From assembly GCA_032834875.1 (NCBI GenBank), contig CP135238.1:874011-938010 (forward strand): 64,000 nt of DNA, in the 5' to 3' direction. The DNA comes from Sulfuracidifex metallicus DSM 6482 = JCM 9184. GTDB taxonomy: Archaea > Thermoproteota > Thermoprotei_A > Sulfolobales > Sulfolobaceae. Under the pieces are notes generated by a model. It did not search any database and was not told the origin of the DNA. It saw nothing but the letters and a program-made list of their open reading frames with translations. Position 1 is the stretch's first letter. Each line of letters starts with the position of its first letter. This document shows, one piece after another, positions 44,353 to 55,111 of this stretch. A program made the position numbers and the translations under genes.

Positions 44353-45687
44353 ATGAAAACTAGCATACTAATTGGTATAATTGCCATTGTGCTTATTGTT
44401 GTTGCTGCTGGTGCTGCACTTTATGTTTATACTAGTCACCCTTCAACCTCTACATCTAGCTCTACGTCTATGATAGTTCCTTCTACAACTTCAACTACAA
44501 CTTCAACTAGCTCTACATCAACTTCTACATCATCTACATCAACTTCTACATCAACTTCCTCTAATACTACCCAAGTATTTCCGTCCACTGCAAATTCCTA
44601 CTACGGTCTATTCTCTCCTTCTAATGCAACTTCAGTAACTGGGATGAACAAATTCTACGTATTATCTTACCTAGAAATAGAGAACCTCAACACGCTCAAG
44701 GTAGGATCTACTGTAGGCGGCTCCAGTATTTCATCCGCAATGTTTCCATCTGGAATTCCAACGTCCAAGTTTGCTTACATAATTAATATGTCAGCTCCAG
44801 TTTACATGGAAGTGTTGGCACATAACTCAACTACGTATATGCTGCTATCCGCATTTAATTACAATACTACCAAGGGAGAGTCGTCTGCCATGCTGATAAG
44901 CGGTATCCTAGGTTCAATATTGAAGAACGCATCCTCAGGTTATTATAACGGTTTACAGTACGTCTACGGTTACTATAATGCAAGTTCGAACCATAATTTC
45001 ATGGGCAATATATCAATGATGAAATCAAAAGCTGTTCTCGGTATAGCCTTCGGTTACCTTAGCAATGGAAGGGCATTCTTTGTAGTTGCAGCAGGTACTC
45101 AGAACGTTTCAAACACGGCATTCTCTACCCTTAAAATGTTAGCCTTGATAGACTCAGGAAAGATTCCATCTCCGCCTAAGCAGCTGGTTAGCACGGCTTT
45201 TCCCACGATAGAGTACGGATATCTCAACGCTACTTTACTACGCAATATTGCAATGTCAATAAACTACACTACTAACACAACCTATAACGTACACAACGTA
45301 AGCTTCAATATGAACGTAACTTTCCTGAAATATCTAAAGTACGTTAACTTTACCTCAGCATCTGAGCTCGTTTCTGCTCAAGTAATGACAACTTCTTCTC
45401 ATCATCCATCTGTTCAATTTATATCCCTAGCAGTAGCTAACACGACTAACGGAACAGCAATAACTAACTTGATAGACTTATTATCAACTCATGTTAATGG
45501 GACAATTTACTTCAACGGAACTAGCAATGGTGCACGACTATTAATAGTATATCTACCACATTCCAATCTTACATATGCCGTCGCATCATACGATAACTTT
45601 GCAATCACTGCAGCATACTATTCAAAGGTTGATGAAGGAGCCTATCTGATGGACTTAATACAGAGTGAGGTTAGCCTACTATCATAA
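44353..45687 (+). CDS. membrane-anchored Ser/Thr-rich surface protein
   Basis: A 444-residue protein: an N-terminal membrane helix (LIGIIAIVLIVVAAGAALYVY), then about 50 residues of almost pure Ser and Thr, likely O-glycosylated, and an exterior domain of about 350 residues with many N-glycosylation sites. No catalytic motif. The layout, anchor, Ser/Thr stalk, globular head, is the same as for archaeal binding proteins, but the head is not an SBP that I recognise. Leaderless start. Confidence 0.75.
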   Translation: MKTSILIGIIAIVLIVVAAGAALYVYTSHPSTSTSSSTSMIVPSTTSTTTSTSSTSTSTSSTSTSTSTSSNTTQVFPSTANSYYGLFSPSNATSVTGMNKFYVLSYLEIENLNTLKVGSTVGGSSISSAMFPSGIPTSKFAYIINMSAPVYMEVLAHNSTTYMLLSAFNYNTTKGESSAMLISGILGSILKNASSGYYNGLQYVYGYYNASSNHNFMGNISMMKSKAVLGIAFGYLSNGRAFFVVAAGTQNVSNTAFSTLKMLALIDSGKIPSPPKQLVSTAFPTIEYGYLNATLLRNIAMSINYTTNTTYNVHNVSFNMNVTFLKYLKYVNFTSASELVSAQVMTTSSHHPSVQFISLAVANTTNGTAITNLIDLLSTHVNGTIYFNGTSNGARLLIVYLPHSNLTYAVASYDNFAITAAYYSKVDEGAYLMDLIQSEVSLLS

Positions 45688-45930
45688 ACTTAACTTACAA
45701 AATTTTTGTTTAGTTAGTTTTAAAGACTTAATTATCTCATTTTTTTAAAAAATTGATAAGTAATAAATCTAAAGAGCTAATTGCATTGAGGAGTCTATTT
45801 AATCCTATGGTGTCATGAAAAATTTTTCGTCTCCTATTAATGACTTCATTATATACCTTCCTGATCTCACCTTACGTAACCTTAAATCATCGTACGATCA
45901 TCTTTTAACCATGTTTCTCATATTTTCTTC

Positions 45931-48245
45931 ATGGTAGAGGTTTCATCTTATGAAATAAATCTCTCTTTTAAGGAGTTACACTATCAAGGGACAGTTAAGA
46001 TAACCCTTTCAACCGATGAGGACCTTTTTCTGGACTCGGTTAATCATGATGTTAAATCAGTGAAGGCTGATGGAAGAGAACTACCCTTTTCAAGGGAAGG
46101 GGATATAATCCACATTAAGACTGGAAAGTTCAGCGGTACCTTAGAGGTACAGTTTGAGGCTGACGTGGATCAGGACGGGATAGTTGGAATCTATAAAGCT
46201 CCCTATGAAGGGGGTTACATGATTTCAACGCAGTTTGAAGCCAACTATGCAAGACGCTTCATACCTTGTATTGATGATCCTTCCAAGAAGGCTAAGTTTC
46301 TCCTTACAGTCGAAGTCGATAAGAACAAAGATGTCATTTCGAACATGCCAGTAAAGGAAGTGATTGAGAAAGGTGATAGGAAGATTGTTAAATTCCACGA
46401 AACGCCCAAAATGTCAACTTATCTTCTTTATCTAGGAATAGGTAATTTTGAGGAGATAAAAGAAGAATTCAGGTTTCCCCTCATTCTAGCAACAGCTCCA
46501 GGGAAATCCGTTAGGGGTAAGTTTTCTCTACGCATTGCGAAGGAATCTATTGAGTTCTATGAAAACTACTTCTCGATCCCTTATCAGTTACCCAAGATGC
46601 ATCTTATAGCTGTGCCGGAGTTCTCTGCAGGCGCAATGGAGAACTGGGGGGCTATTACCTTTAGGGAGATAGCACTTCTGGTTAGTGATAAATCGCCGTT
46701 CTCGTTAAAGAGGAGAGTCTCCATTACCGTAGCTCACGAGTTGGCACATCAGTGGTTTGGCGACCTAGTTACAATGAAGTGGTGGGATGACCTTTGGCTT
46801 AACGAAAGCTTTGCAACATTTATGAGTCATAAGGCACTGGAAGATATAAGAAAGGACTGGGATGCAATGGGCTACTTCGTTTCAATTGAGACAGCAGAGG
46901 CAATGGAAAGGGATTCGTTGTTCACTCACCCTATTCACGTTACAGTGAAGACTCCTGACGAAATTGAGGAGATATTCGATGACATAAGTTACGGTAAAGG
47001 GGCTAGTATCCTTAGGATGATAGAGGCATATATTGGTAAGGAGAACTTCAAGAAGGGAGTTTCAGAATACTTGAGGAAGTTCTCCTTCTCCAATGCCAAG
47101 GCTTCCGACTTATGGACTTCCCTTTCTCAGGCTCGGGAAAGGACGTTAATTCAATCATGGAAGAGTGGATAACTCACGAAGGTTATCCAATGTTGAGGGT
47201 TTCGCGTTCAGAAGGAGGAAAAGTGAGAATAACCCAGGAAAGATTCTCCCTTGTGAAGGCTGAAGATAGGTTATACATGGTTCCCGTTACTGCAATTGTT
47301 GATGGCAAGCAGACTCAGTTCCTGATGGATGGTAAGGAAACCTATTTGGAAGGTAAGAAGGTAAAGCTCAACTTGGACAGGACAGGATTCTATCGTGTCT
47401 TCTATGAGGACTTAGAGTCTTTCTTCCAGAGCGATCCGAACCCAATGGAAAGGTGGGGGTTAATCAATGACTACTTTGCCTTCCTGTTGAAGGGAATCAT
47501 CACTCCAGAGGAGTACGTTTACCTAGTAAAGAGGATGGAGAGTGAGGAACATTATTTGCCTGCGGGGGAGGTGGCATCTCAGTTGACGCTGCTTTATAAC
47601 ATAAATTCAGACAAATGGTCTTTAGCTAAGGATATCATTTCAAATTATGTCGCCAAGTGGGAGAACAGGAAGTCAGATGTAGACAGGCAAACTTACGCAT
47701 CTATGATAGCTTCCCTTTCATACATGGATAGAGACTTCGCAGCCAAAGTCTCTACTATGATGGATAACATGGAGTCCCTAGTGCCTGAGATGAAGGACGC
47801 AGTTGTCATCGCTTACTCTGTTGCGAAAGGAGAAAAGGGATTTGAGAAGTTGATGGAGATGTACAAGAACTCTAAATTCGATGAAGAGAAATTGAGGTAC
47901 TTGAAAGGAATGCTTGCATCACATGAACCACATCTAATTGCCAACACGCTCAATATGTCACTCTCAGGAGAGGTCAAGAAACAAGATATACCATTCATGG
48001 TGATCTGGGGTTCTATATATCCGCGGGCTAGAGACGTCACGTGGGAGTGGTTCAAGGCTCACATGGAGAGGATTTCAAAGTACTATGAAGGTACTCCGAG
48101 GATGGGAGTGATAATGTCTAATATATTGCCTTTCGTAGGTCTCAAACATGAGGACGCTTTAGACATAGCTTCTGAAATTAAATCGGGGAAATCATTTGTG
48201 GAGGTAGGCAAACAGAAGCTCGAACTTTACAGGAAGTTACTATGA
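45931..48245 (+). pseudogene. M1 zinc aminopeptidase, split by a one-base frameshift
   Basis: Two overlapping frames make one protein of about 771 residues. The first part (45931 to about 47133) holds the full catalytic region: GAMENWGAITFRE, the zinc site HELAHQW with WLNESFATF, and SYGKGASILRMIE. Near 47131 the frame SLSQAR diverges, while the +1 frame continues SGKDVNSIMEEWITHEGYP and the complete C-terminal ERAP1-like helical domain to 48245. One missing base after CAGGC explains it. The enzyme (tricorn-factor-F/leucyl aminopeptidase-like) trims peptides in the cytosol. No slippery heptamer is seen, so a mutation or sequencing error is likelier than programmed frameshifting. Confidence 0.88.
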
Positions 48246-48565
48246 AATAGAAAGATAGACATTTTCCTTTATTCTTATTTTAATTCTTTTTATGAATAAA
48301 AGCTAAGAAGAGCTATATGTTTATAGATCTCTCACAAAGCTCATCTATTAATCCATTTCTCCGTTTCCCTTTTTAAAAAATTAACAAGTATAAATAACGT
48401 CTACTTTAGTTTGGTTAGATGTTAGAAAATCATGAGAGAAATCTTAGGTTAGACGGAAGAATGATAAGAAAAAGGCTAATCTTGCAAAGTTGGAATATAT
48501 TAGATGTAAAAAGAAAAAAAGATCTTTTCTTGATTGTTTTATATTGATATTCCTGTCTAGGTCCG
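48246..48565. other. convergent intergenic region
   Basis: About 320 bases, AT-rich with T runs serving as stops for the aminopeptidase gene and the convergent binding-protein gene. Nothing else seen. Confidence 0.4.
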
Positions 48566-50536
48566 TTATGGGGCGTACTTATAGTACATCATGTTGTAGA
48601 AGTACCCTACGTACGGATTATATTGGAAACCTCCTATGTATGGCTGAACGAAGTAGTATGTAGATGGGTAAGGTAACCATATGTAGGGCGCATTGTTGTA
48701 AGTAATGTTGTAGGCTTTTCCTACTAGCTGTTCCTGCTCTGTAGTGTTAGTTATGTAAGGTAAAGTGTTATACATTTGAGTTAGTGTACTTACGTTCATC
48801 CATGCAAGGTCTCCAGATAGTCCTCCATCATTTATGTCAGTTAGAGGTATCAATTGCTGTGCAACTGGATCAGGCCAATCTGGAACCCAACCTAGCTGGA
48901 CTAGGGCTGGAGTCGAGGACCCACTGTCCCAGTTATCTGTAACCGAAGCTGCAACTGCCTTTATGTTCGCTGATACGCCTATTTGAGCAAGATCCTGCTC
49001 GACAATAGTGAGCTCCTCCTGCATTATCTGCGGTACTGGAGAAAGTGTGTATATGTCTAATGTAGGTAAAGGAGATCCGCTTGTATCTCCTATCTTAGTT
49101 CCGTTAGGTAAAGTGACGTAGAACTTTCCTTGTTCACCTGCAAGTTGTAAGTAATGTATTGCCTCGTTCAAGTTGTATGAATACATAGGTAAGTTATCTG
49201 GGTTATAGTATCCTGGGAAGGTTGGAGATATAGGTCCCAGAAATTCCTTAGCTAAGATGTTTCCATTAACACTATAGAGGTCCAGTAAGTCAGTGTAGTT
49301 CACTGCATGCTCTAACGCTAGTCTGAAATCAGTAATGTTAGTCGGGAACACTTGCTCATTCATCGATATGTAGAAAACTCCAGGGGTTTCTCCTAAGTTA
49401 TCTAATATAGCGGAAGATGCAGAGCTGTTGTAATAGCCAGACTCCATTTGCGATATGTATGGCACGGACACGTAAGATATCTGAGCTTGGTTCTTGTCAA
49501 ATTCTTCAAGTCTGTCCGTGTGAGATAAGCCATAGTAAATAACGATATTAGGAATCTTCGCAGGCTGAGCCACTACTGGAACGGAGTGTCCATTTGCCCA
49601 GTAATTGGGGTTAGCCTTCAGGGTAATCTGGGAGAATCCAGTCTGCACCGAGGAAATCACATAAGGTCCAGATCCTATAGCTCCGTTTTGATTAATGTAA
49701 TCGTTCTGCTGGTTGTACTGAACTCCTCCGTGGGCATCGATGTAGCCTGGGTATACTATTGCCCCCCACCATGATGCCATATCCGTCAAGAAGAACTTGT
49801 AATGTATTCCTGGTAACAAGTTAACCTCCACCTTATTGTTGCCAAGAACTACTACAGCCTGATTAGGATATTCCATGATTTTCATTATAGTTGTATTTGA
49901 TGGGTTAAAGTTGGACAATATCTGGGACAAGATCTTAGCGGTGAGGTTAGCGTTTCCTTCTGTGTGTATGCCAGTGACGTTCTGTATGGCGTCGCACACT
50001 CCCCAAGGTAGGGCTATGTTTCCGTCAGTAGAATATTGTGTTGCGTTGAATAAAAGTCCTATATAGTTGGATATTCCTACACCTTGTCCCATGAGGATAG
50101 TTCTATAGAGCGAGAACCATACGTCAGAGGCATTAACTGGCATCCCGTTGCTGAAGGTGGCGTAAGGTCTTATGTTGAAGACAAATGAGTTATAGTCGTT
50201 CTCTACACTGTAGTTTTCAGCTAACACCGGGACCACTTCATGATAGTCTGAACCGTTGAACTCTACTAACTCTTGATAAACTGCTGAGAAAAGTGGGCCA
50301 TCCTGAACGTAAAATCCAGTGGCAGGATCCAATGAGTCAGGAGCTGCAGGCTGTGCTATATCAGTGAGCACAGAAGTGTCGAAAGTTGGAGTTGTTGTTG
50401 TGGTAGTAGTGGTAGTTTTATGTGTTAAGAAATAAACTCCAGCTGCTACCGCTATTATTATCACTACAACTACTGCAATCGCAGCAGTCTTAGATAATGC
50501 CTGCCTGCTCTTTTTCGACGAAAATGGAGACTTCAT
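48566..50536 (-). CDS. oligopeptide-type ABC substrate-binding protein (family 5)
   Basis: A 656-residue binding protein with normal domain order. The N-terminal basic stretch and helix (LSKTAAIAVVVVIIIAVAAGVYFL) look like a pilin-type (class III) signal, as known for Sulfolobus binding proteins. A run of nine Thr follows, then the SBP_bac_5 landmarks: DSLDPATGFY, VLAENYSVENDY, NGMPVNASDVWFSL, GSGPYVISSVQ with LKANPNYW, DFRLALEHAVNY, and a C-terminal QLGWVPDWPDP. It lies outside the cell on the membrane and feeds the divergent permease-ATPase operon starting at 50691. The ligand could be peptide or sugar. Confidence 0.92.
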   Translation of the reverse strand: MKSPFSSKKSRQALSKTAAIAVVVVIIIAVAAGVYFLTHKTTTTTTTTTPTFDTSVLTDIAQPAAPDSLDPATGFYVQDGPLFSAVYQELVEFNGSDYHEVVPVLAENYSVENDYNSFVFNIRPYATFSNGMPVNASDVWFSLYRTILMGQGVGISNYIGLLFNATQYSTDGNIALPWGVCDAIQNVTGIHTEGNANLTAKILSQILSNFNPSNTTIMKIMEYPNQAVVVLGNNKVEVNLLPGIHYKFFLTDMASWWGAIVYPGYIDAHGGVQYNQQNDYINQNGAIGSGPYVISSVQTGFSQITLKANPNYWANGHSVPVVAQPAKIPNIVIYYGLSHTDRLEEFDKNQAQISYVSVPYISQMESGYYNSSASSAILDNLGETPGVFYISMNEQVFPTNITDFRLALEHAVNYTDLLDLYSVNGNILAKEFLGPISPTFPGYYNPDNLPMYSYNLNEAIHYLQLAGEQGKFYVTLPNGTKIGDTSGSPLPTLDIYTLSPVPQIMQEELTIVEQDLAQIGVSANIKAVAASVTDNWDSGSSTPALVQLGWVPDWPDPVAQQLIPLTDINDGGLSGDLAWMNVSTLTQMYNTLPYITNTTEQEQLVGKAYNITYNNAPYIWLPYPSTYYFVQPYIGGFQYNPYVGYFYNMMYYKYAP

Positions 50537-50655
50537 GGTCTCGTAGAATTGTTGATAATAACTTTTTAAGTTTTATCGAATTTGTTACTGTTCTCTTTAT
50601 GGTAAGTTCTATACTATTTAAAAACTAACAAATGGCTGTACAACTTACAGTTGAT

Positions 50656-50668
50656 AAAATTTAAATTA
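50656..50668 (+). promoter_or_regulatory. TATA box of the first oligopeptide ABC operon
   Basis: AAAATTTAAATTA centred about 28 bases before ATG 50691. This supports 50691 as a leaderless start over the in-frame ATG 50670, which directly follows the box. Confidence 0.45.
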
Positions 50669-50690
50669 TATGGGGGCTTTTACAAGTCTG

Positions 50691-51725
50691 ATGGGTCACG
50701 AGATACTCAAATTCATTCTGAGAAGAATCGTGTACGCCTTCGTTTCCCTTATATTCCTGATAGTTTTGCTTTTCGTTATTATAAACGTTATATTGCCTTC
50801 TCCTATAGCAAAGGCCAGGATATACGTGAGGAATCCTCATGCCCCCTACGCTGAATTGGAAGCCATTGCTAAAGCTCATGGTTTCTATCAACCGCTTTAC
50901 GTTCAGATAGCTGACTACATCTGGAATGTGTTACACGGGAACTTGGGCATAGATCCCGTGTACGGGATCCCTGAGAGTTCGCTTATAATGCAGTACCTAC
51001 CAGTAACCTTAGAGCTAGTGATTCCCGCGACTATCTTGACTGTTCTCATAGGAATTGCAATGGGAGCCATAGCCGCGTCAAATAGGGGGAACTGGAAGGA
51101 CTTATTTGTGAAAGGAATATACCTCACCTCTTGGTCATCTCCTCCCTTTTTTATAGCTACGGTGATATTATTGGTTTTCGCATATGATTTGGGTCTCTTT
51201 CCATCCTCAGGAATAGCAAATCCTCTGTTGTCTCCTCCGCCTAACGTGTTAGGATTCCCAATTCTAAATGCAATAGCTGCAGGAGATTGGGCTTATCTAG
51301 ATAGTCTTATCAGGCATATGATTCTGCCAGTGATTTCTATAGCTTTGGTTAGCTTTGGAGTCATAACTAGGATAGCCAGAAGTTCTCTTATAGAGACTTT
51401 GGAGTCAGACTATTCAAAGTTGGCTTTGATGAAAGGAAGGACAAAGTCACAAGTCACCTACGGGGTTGCATTAAGAAACGGATCCCTTCCAATAGTTACT
51501 TTAGTTGCACTTTTGTTTGCCCAATCCATAGCCGGAGACGTAGTTGTGGAGGACATATTCGATTATCATGGTCTAGGTTACTACTTGTTGACTGTGGGGA
51601 TATATCAGTTGGATTACGTTGCCTTGTTGGACATAACCTTAATAGACGGAATTCTTGTCATAGCCGCTAACCTCATTGCGGATATCTTATATGGAGTCCT
51701 CGATCCAAGGGTGAGGTTATCATGA
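50691..51725 (+). CDS. oligopeptide ABC permease, DppB-like
   Basis: About 344 residues, six helices. The family features are present: an N-terminal helix, LRRIVYAFVSLIFLIVLLF, then an exterior loop with FYQPLYVQIADYIWNVLHGNLG, the core LPVTLELVIPATILTVLIG, and the coupling motif around ALMKGRTKSQVTYGVALRN. It ends VLDPRVRLS, typical of DppB. The stop overlaps the DppC-like start (ATGA). Divergent from its binding protein. Confidence 0.92.
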   Translation: MGHEILKFILRRIVYAFVSLIFLIVLLFVIINVILPSPIAKARIYVRNPHAPYAELEAIAKAHGFYQPLYVQIADYIWNVLHGNLGIDPVYGIPESSLIMQYLPVTLELVIPATILTVLIGIAMGAIAASNRGNWKDLFVKGIYLTSWSSPPFFIATVILLVFAYDLGLFPSSGIANPLLSPPPNVLGFPILNAIAAGDWAYLDSLIRHMILPVISIALVSFGVITRIARSSLIETLESDYSKLALMKGRTKSQVTYGVALRNGSLPIVTLVALLFAQSIAGDVVVEDIFDYHGLGYYLLTVGIYQLDYVALLDITLIDGILVIAANLIADILYGVLDPRVRLS

Positions 51726-52657
51726 CAGAGGAGAGAGCTGAAAATAAACCCAGGAAGGAAATAAGGACAACAGGTTTAAGATTTTACTTATCAGCCATAA
51801 GAAGGGATAAACTTGGATTATTGGGGCTTATAATAGTTTCCCTCTTCTTCGGATGGTCTGCAATAGAGGGAGCACTACAGATGATAGGAGGTTATCTTCA
51901 TAACCCCTCTTTGGGATGGGCTCTTCTACCCAGCGACCCGCTTAAGATATCTTTAACCAACTCCTATCATCCTCCTACCCTTTCCGCGGTCTACTTGTTC
52001 GGTGCTAACGCTGAAGGTGAAAGCATACTCTCGAGGATACTTTACGCTATGCCCAGGGACGCGTTAGTATCCGTAGTGGTAGTGTTCATTGCTGTATTAG
52101 TAGGGATGATAGTTGGTGTTCTGGCAGGTTATATCGGAGGAATTCTCGACGATATACTCATGAGGTTAACTGATGCTATTCTAGCATTCCCCGCCATCAT
52201 CCTAGTGATAGCTATTTCAGTGATATTGAGTGCAAACTTTAATGCAGTGATAGTGGGATTAAGCGTGGTATGGTGGCCCACATATGCAAGGCTATTTAGG
52301 GCACAAACCTTGAAGGTGAAACAGATGGACTACGTAACTGCAGCAAAGCTTTACGGTGTGTCGAAGGTAAAATTCTTCCTCAAATACTTGGTACTAAATA
52401 CCATAGATCCAATCATAGCTTACTCTGCCCTAGACTTCGGCAACGTTATATTAGCTTACTCTACGTTAGCTTTCTTCGGAATTGGAATAACTGTTAACAT
52501 ACCTGAGCTAGGAGAAATGGCATCAGACGGTTTAGCCGGACTTCCAACCTACTGGTGGTGGCCTATATTTCCGAGCATAGCTATATTGATAATAGTTCTA
52601 GGTTTTGTGCTACTTGGCGATAGACTCCAGGATATAATTCAGGGTAGATCGGCATGA
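51722..52657 (+). CDS. oligopeptide ABC permease, DppC-like
   Basis: A 311-residue permease of normal length: first helix LGLLGLIIVSLFFGWSAI, exterior loop with GANAEGESILSRILYAMPRDAL, core helices including GVLAGYIGGILDDILMRLTDAILAFP, and the coupling motif AAKLYGVSKVKFFLKYLVLN. Overlaps both neighbours by four bases. Partner of the DppB-like protein. Confidence 0.92.
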   Translation: MTEERAENKPRKEIRTTGLRFYLSAIRRDKLGLLGLIIVSLFFGWSAIEGALQMIGGYLHNPSLGWALLPSDPLKISLTNSYHPPTLSAVYLFGANAEGESILSRILYAMPRDALVSVVVVFIAVLVGMIVGVLAGYIGGILDDILMRLTDAILAFPAIILVIAISVILSANFNAVIVGLSVVWWPTYARLFRAQTLKVKQMDYVTAAKLYGVSKVKFFLKYLVLNTIDPIIAYSALDFGNVILAYSTLAFFGIGITVNIPELGEMASDGLAGLPTYWWWPIFPSIAILIIVLGFVLLGDRLQDIIQGRSA

Positions 52658-53628
52658 CGTTAATGGAGATAAAGGATCTTGAAGTTTATTATAGGACGTT
52701 AAACGGCAACGCTAAGATATTGAATAAGATAAACATGGAAGTTAATAAGGGAGAGATAGTTGGCGTAGTAGGAGAGAGCGGTTCAGGGAAGTCAACGTTA
52801 GGTCATTCAATTGTTAGGCTATTGCCTTACAATGCAAAGATGAACGGAAGTATTATACTAGATGGAGTTGACATCGTGAAGGCTAAGGATCAGGACATGT
52901 ATAAGTTAAGGGGAACCACAGTCTTCATGATATTCCAAAATCCACTCAATAGCTTAAACCCTGTCAAGACTGTGGGGCATCAACTTATGGAGGCTTCAAT
53001 GATACGTCACATGAAAGAAAAAGGCAAAAAGAAGAACGACGAAAAAGAACTTTACAAGGAAAGCGTCAATGCGTTAAAGGATTTGAGGATTCCAGACCCT
53101 GAAAACGTTATGAAGAGGTATCCTCATCAGCTTTCTGGAGGCCAGATACAGAGGGTAGTAATAGCAATGGCATTGTTACTTAAACCCAAACTTCTAATTG
53201 CGGACGAACCAACCTCTGCCCTCGACGTGACTGTGCAAGCTCAGGTGGTGAAACTGTTGAAACAACTAAACTCAGAGTTGGGCACTTCTATAATTTTCAT
53301 AACTCACGACATAGCCTTAGCTTATGTTATCTCAACTAGGATCATGGTACTTTATGGAGGAGAGATCATGGAGGACGGTCCAAGCGAGAATGTGATAAAA
53401 GGTCCGCTACATCCGTACTCTAAGGGGTTAATATCCAGCATTCCCTCAATTAACAAGAGGGAAGGTAGACTGAAGGCTATTCCGGGAAATCCTCCCTCTT
53501 TCTTCAACTTACCTCTAGGATGCAGGTTTTTCCCAAGGTGTGATAGCTCAATGGACAAGTGTTCAAAGGAGGAGCCGATCCTTGTGGAGAAGGATAAGAG
53601 AAGAGTAAGGTGTTTCCTTTATGAGTGA
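52654..53628 (+). CDS. oligopeptide ABC ATP-binding protein, DppD-like
   Basis: A 324-residue ATPase: Walker A GESGSGKSTLGH, Q-loop FQNPLNSLNPV, signature LSGGQIQRVVIAMAL, Walker B LLIADEPTSALDVTVQ, H-loop ITHDIAL. The C-terminal oligopeptide/dipeptide extension has the cysteine cluster LGCRFFPRC...CSKEEP...RCFLYE, which binds a 4Fe-4S cluster in related proteins. Overlaps the next gene by eight bases. Confidence 0.94.
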   Translation: MTLMEIKDLEVYYRTLNGNAKILNKINMEVNKGEIVGVVGESGSGKSTLGHSIVRLLPYNAKMNGSIILDGVDIVKAKDQDMYKLRGTTVFMIFQNPLNSLNPVKTVGHQLMEASMIRHMKEKGKKKNDEKELYKESVNALKDLRIPDPENVMKRYPHQLSGGQIQRVVIAMALLLKPKLLIADEPTSALDVTVQAQVVKLLKQLNSELGTSIIFITHDIALAYVISTRIMVLYGGEIMEDGPSENVIKGPLHPYSKGLISSIPSINKREGRLKAIPGNPPSFFNLPLGCRFFPRCDSSMDKCSKEEPILVEKDKRRVRCFLYE

Positions 53629-54580
53629 ATTATACGTTGTGAGGAACCTGACCAAGGAATTTCCAGCTTACAAGCAGGGACTCATAGATTCCTTGCTCAG
53701 GAAAAATGTACCTCAGCTTAGGGCATTAGAGAACGTAAGTTTGGACGTTAAGGAAGGAGAGGTGGTCGGCGTAGTAGGAGAGAGCGGTTCAGGGAAGACA
53801 ACTTTAGGCAAGATCATGGCGATGATAGAGAAGCCCACCAGCGGCGAACTTCTCTTTATGGGAAAGGAGGTAAAGGATCCTAAAGAGGTTTTGAAGAACG
53901 TTAGCATGGTGTTCCAAAATCCGCTCACTTCAATGAACCCGAGGATGAGGGTGAAAGACATAGTCTCAGAACCGCTGGGTAGGTACGATGAGGACGCTGT
54001 GAAGGACGCTTTGGAGAAGGTTGGTCTTGAGTTTTCCTACGTTATGGACAAGTTGCCCAGGGAACTCTCAGGAGGTCAGTTACAGAGGGTTGCAATTGCT
54101 AGGGCACTGTCAAGAAAGGTGAAATTTCTAGTTCTGGACGAACCAACCTCTGCCCTCGACGTGTCTGTCCAAGCTCAAGTCTTGAACATGTTGGCCGATA
54201 TTCAGATAGAAATGGGTCTTTCGTATCTCTTCATAACCCACAATATCGCGGTTGCAAGGTTCATAGCAGACAAAATCATTGTGCTTTATGCCGGAAAGGT
54301 CATGGAAATAGGTAACTCTGATAAGGTGCTTAACGATCCCGCTCATCCATATACGAGGTCACTTGTTGAGTCGCTTCCGTCCTTGCAAAGGAAGGAGGTT
54401 AAACCTCCTGAGGGGGAAGTTCCTAGTCTGATTAACCTTCCCAAGGGATGTAGGTTTAATCCAAGGTGTCCAATGGCCATTAGCATTTGCAGGGAAAAGG
54501 AACCCCCCCTAATAGAGATGGGTGACAGGAAGGTTGCGTGCTGGTTATATCAGACCGACGGTAAAGAAAACGATAGTTAA
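53621..54580 (+). CDS. oligopeptide ABC ATP-binding protein, DppF-like
   Basis: A 319-residue ATPase: Walker A GESGSGKTTLGK, FQNPLTSMNP, signature LSGGQLQRVAIARAL, Walker B FLVLDEPTSALDVSVQ, H-loop ITHNIAV. The C-terminal GCRFNPRCPMAISICREKEP...CWLYQ cluster is present. It is the second ATPase of the importer and forms a heterodimer with the DppD-like protein. Confidence 0.94.
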   Translation: MSELYVVRNLTKEFPAYKQGLIDSLLRKNVPQLRALENVSLDVKEGEVVGVVGESGSGKTTLGKIMAMIEKPTSGELLFMGKEVKDPKEVLKNVSMVFQNPLTSMNPRMRVKDIVSEPLGRYDEDAVKDALEKVGLEFSYVMDKLPRELSGGQLQRVAIARALSRKVKFLVLDEPTSALDVSVQAQVLNMLADIQIEMGLSYLFITHNIAVARFIADKIIVLYAGKVMEIGNSDKVLNDPAHPYTRSLVESLPSLQRKEVKPPEGEVPSLINLPKGCRFNPRCPMAISICREKEPPLIEMGDRKVACWLYQTDGKENDS

Positions 54581-54935
54581 GGGAACTATCGTAGTCGCAA
54601 TTTTCTCTCTTTTTATGAAGATAACTCCTTCCAACATTAGTTCATACTTGATATTCCTTGTCATATGGTATTCCTTTCTTGCGTTATATATGCTCTGGAA
54701 GAAGAGTTACAAGTATCAGTTTAACGGGAATTCTGTCATATTCAAGAGTCCGTTAAAGTCCTTTACTGTGAGCTTAGAGAATGTAGATAACTTGTTCGTA
54801 AGTCAAGGTCCACTGGCAAAAAGATTTCACTGTGGTTCAGTTTATCTGGTATTAGGTAAGGATGTGAAGAGAATATGGGACGTGAGCTTCCCTCAAGAGA
54901 TGGAGCAAGAAATAAGGCGTTGTATGGGTGGTTAA
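54522..54935 (+). CDS. small membrane protein with PH-like domain
   Basis: About 137 residues: two N-terminal helices (IVVAIFSLF and ISSYLIFLVIWYSFLALYML) followed by a beta-rich C-terminal domain like bacterial PH (bPH) domains (YKYQFNGNSVIFKSPLKSF, ending in an EMEQEIRRCM helix). The start is uncertain: GTG 54522 and TTG 54534 lie inside the ATPase gene, and ATG 54615 would remove the first helix. It follows the ABC operon and may be co-transcribed. Confidence 0.6.
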   Translation: MTGRLRAGYIRPTVKKTIVKGTIVVAIFSLFMKITPSNISSYLIFLVIWYSFLALYMLWKKSYKYQFNGNSVIFKSPLKSFTVSLENVDNLFVSQGPLAKRFHCGSVYLVLGKDVKRIWDVSFPQEMEQEIRRCMGG

Positions 54936-55111
54936 ATAAAGGATATACCTTTTTGGTTCTCTCTTTCCTTTAAGCTCCTTTTCCTAATTCTCCATAACCC
55001 CTCCTTCTTTGTCCCTTTTCTCGATTTCGTAAAACTTGCTAAGGTTTATGAAGGACTAGTACGTATCCAATTAGTAAGGATGGTCATTTTCCCTTTTCTC
55101 TTCTTCAGCTC

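Noticed and set aside
44461-44560. Tandem repeats of TCTACATC/ACTTCTAC type as a possible CRISPR or satellite
   Set aside because: They encode the Ser/Thr stalk of the surface protein; no constant repeat with unique spacers exists. I saw no CRISPR array anywhere in the window.
47112-47172. Programmed frameshift in the aminopeptidase gene
   Set aside because: No A-AAA-AAT-like slippery site or downstream hairpin is visible at the shift; a plain one-base loss is simpler.
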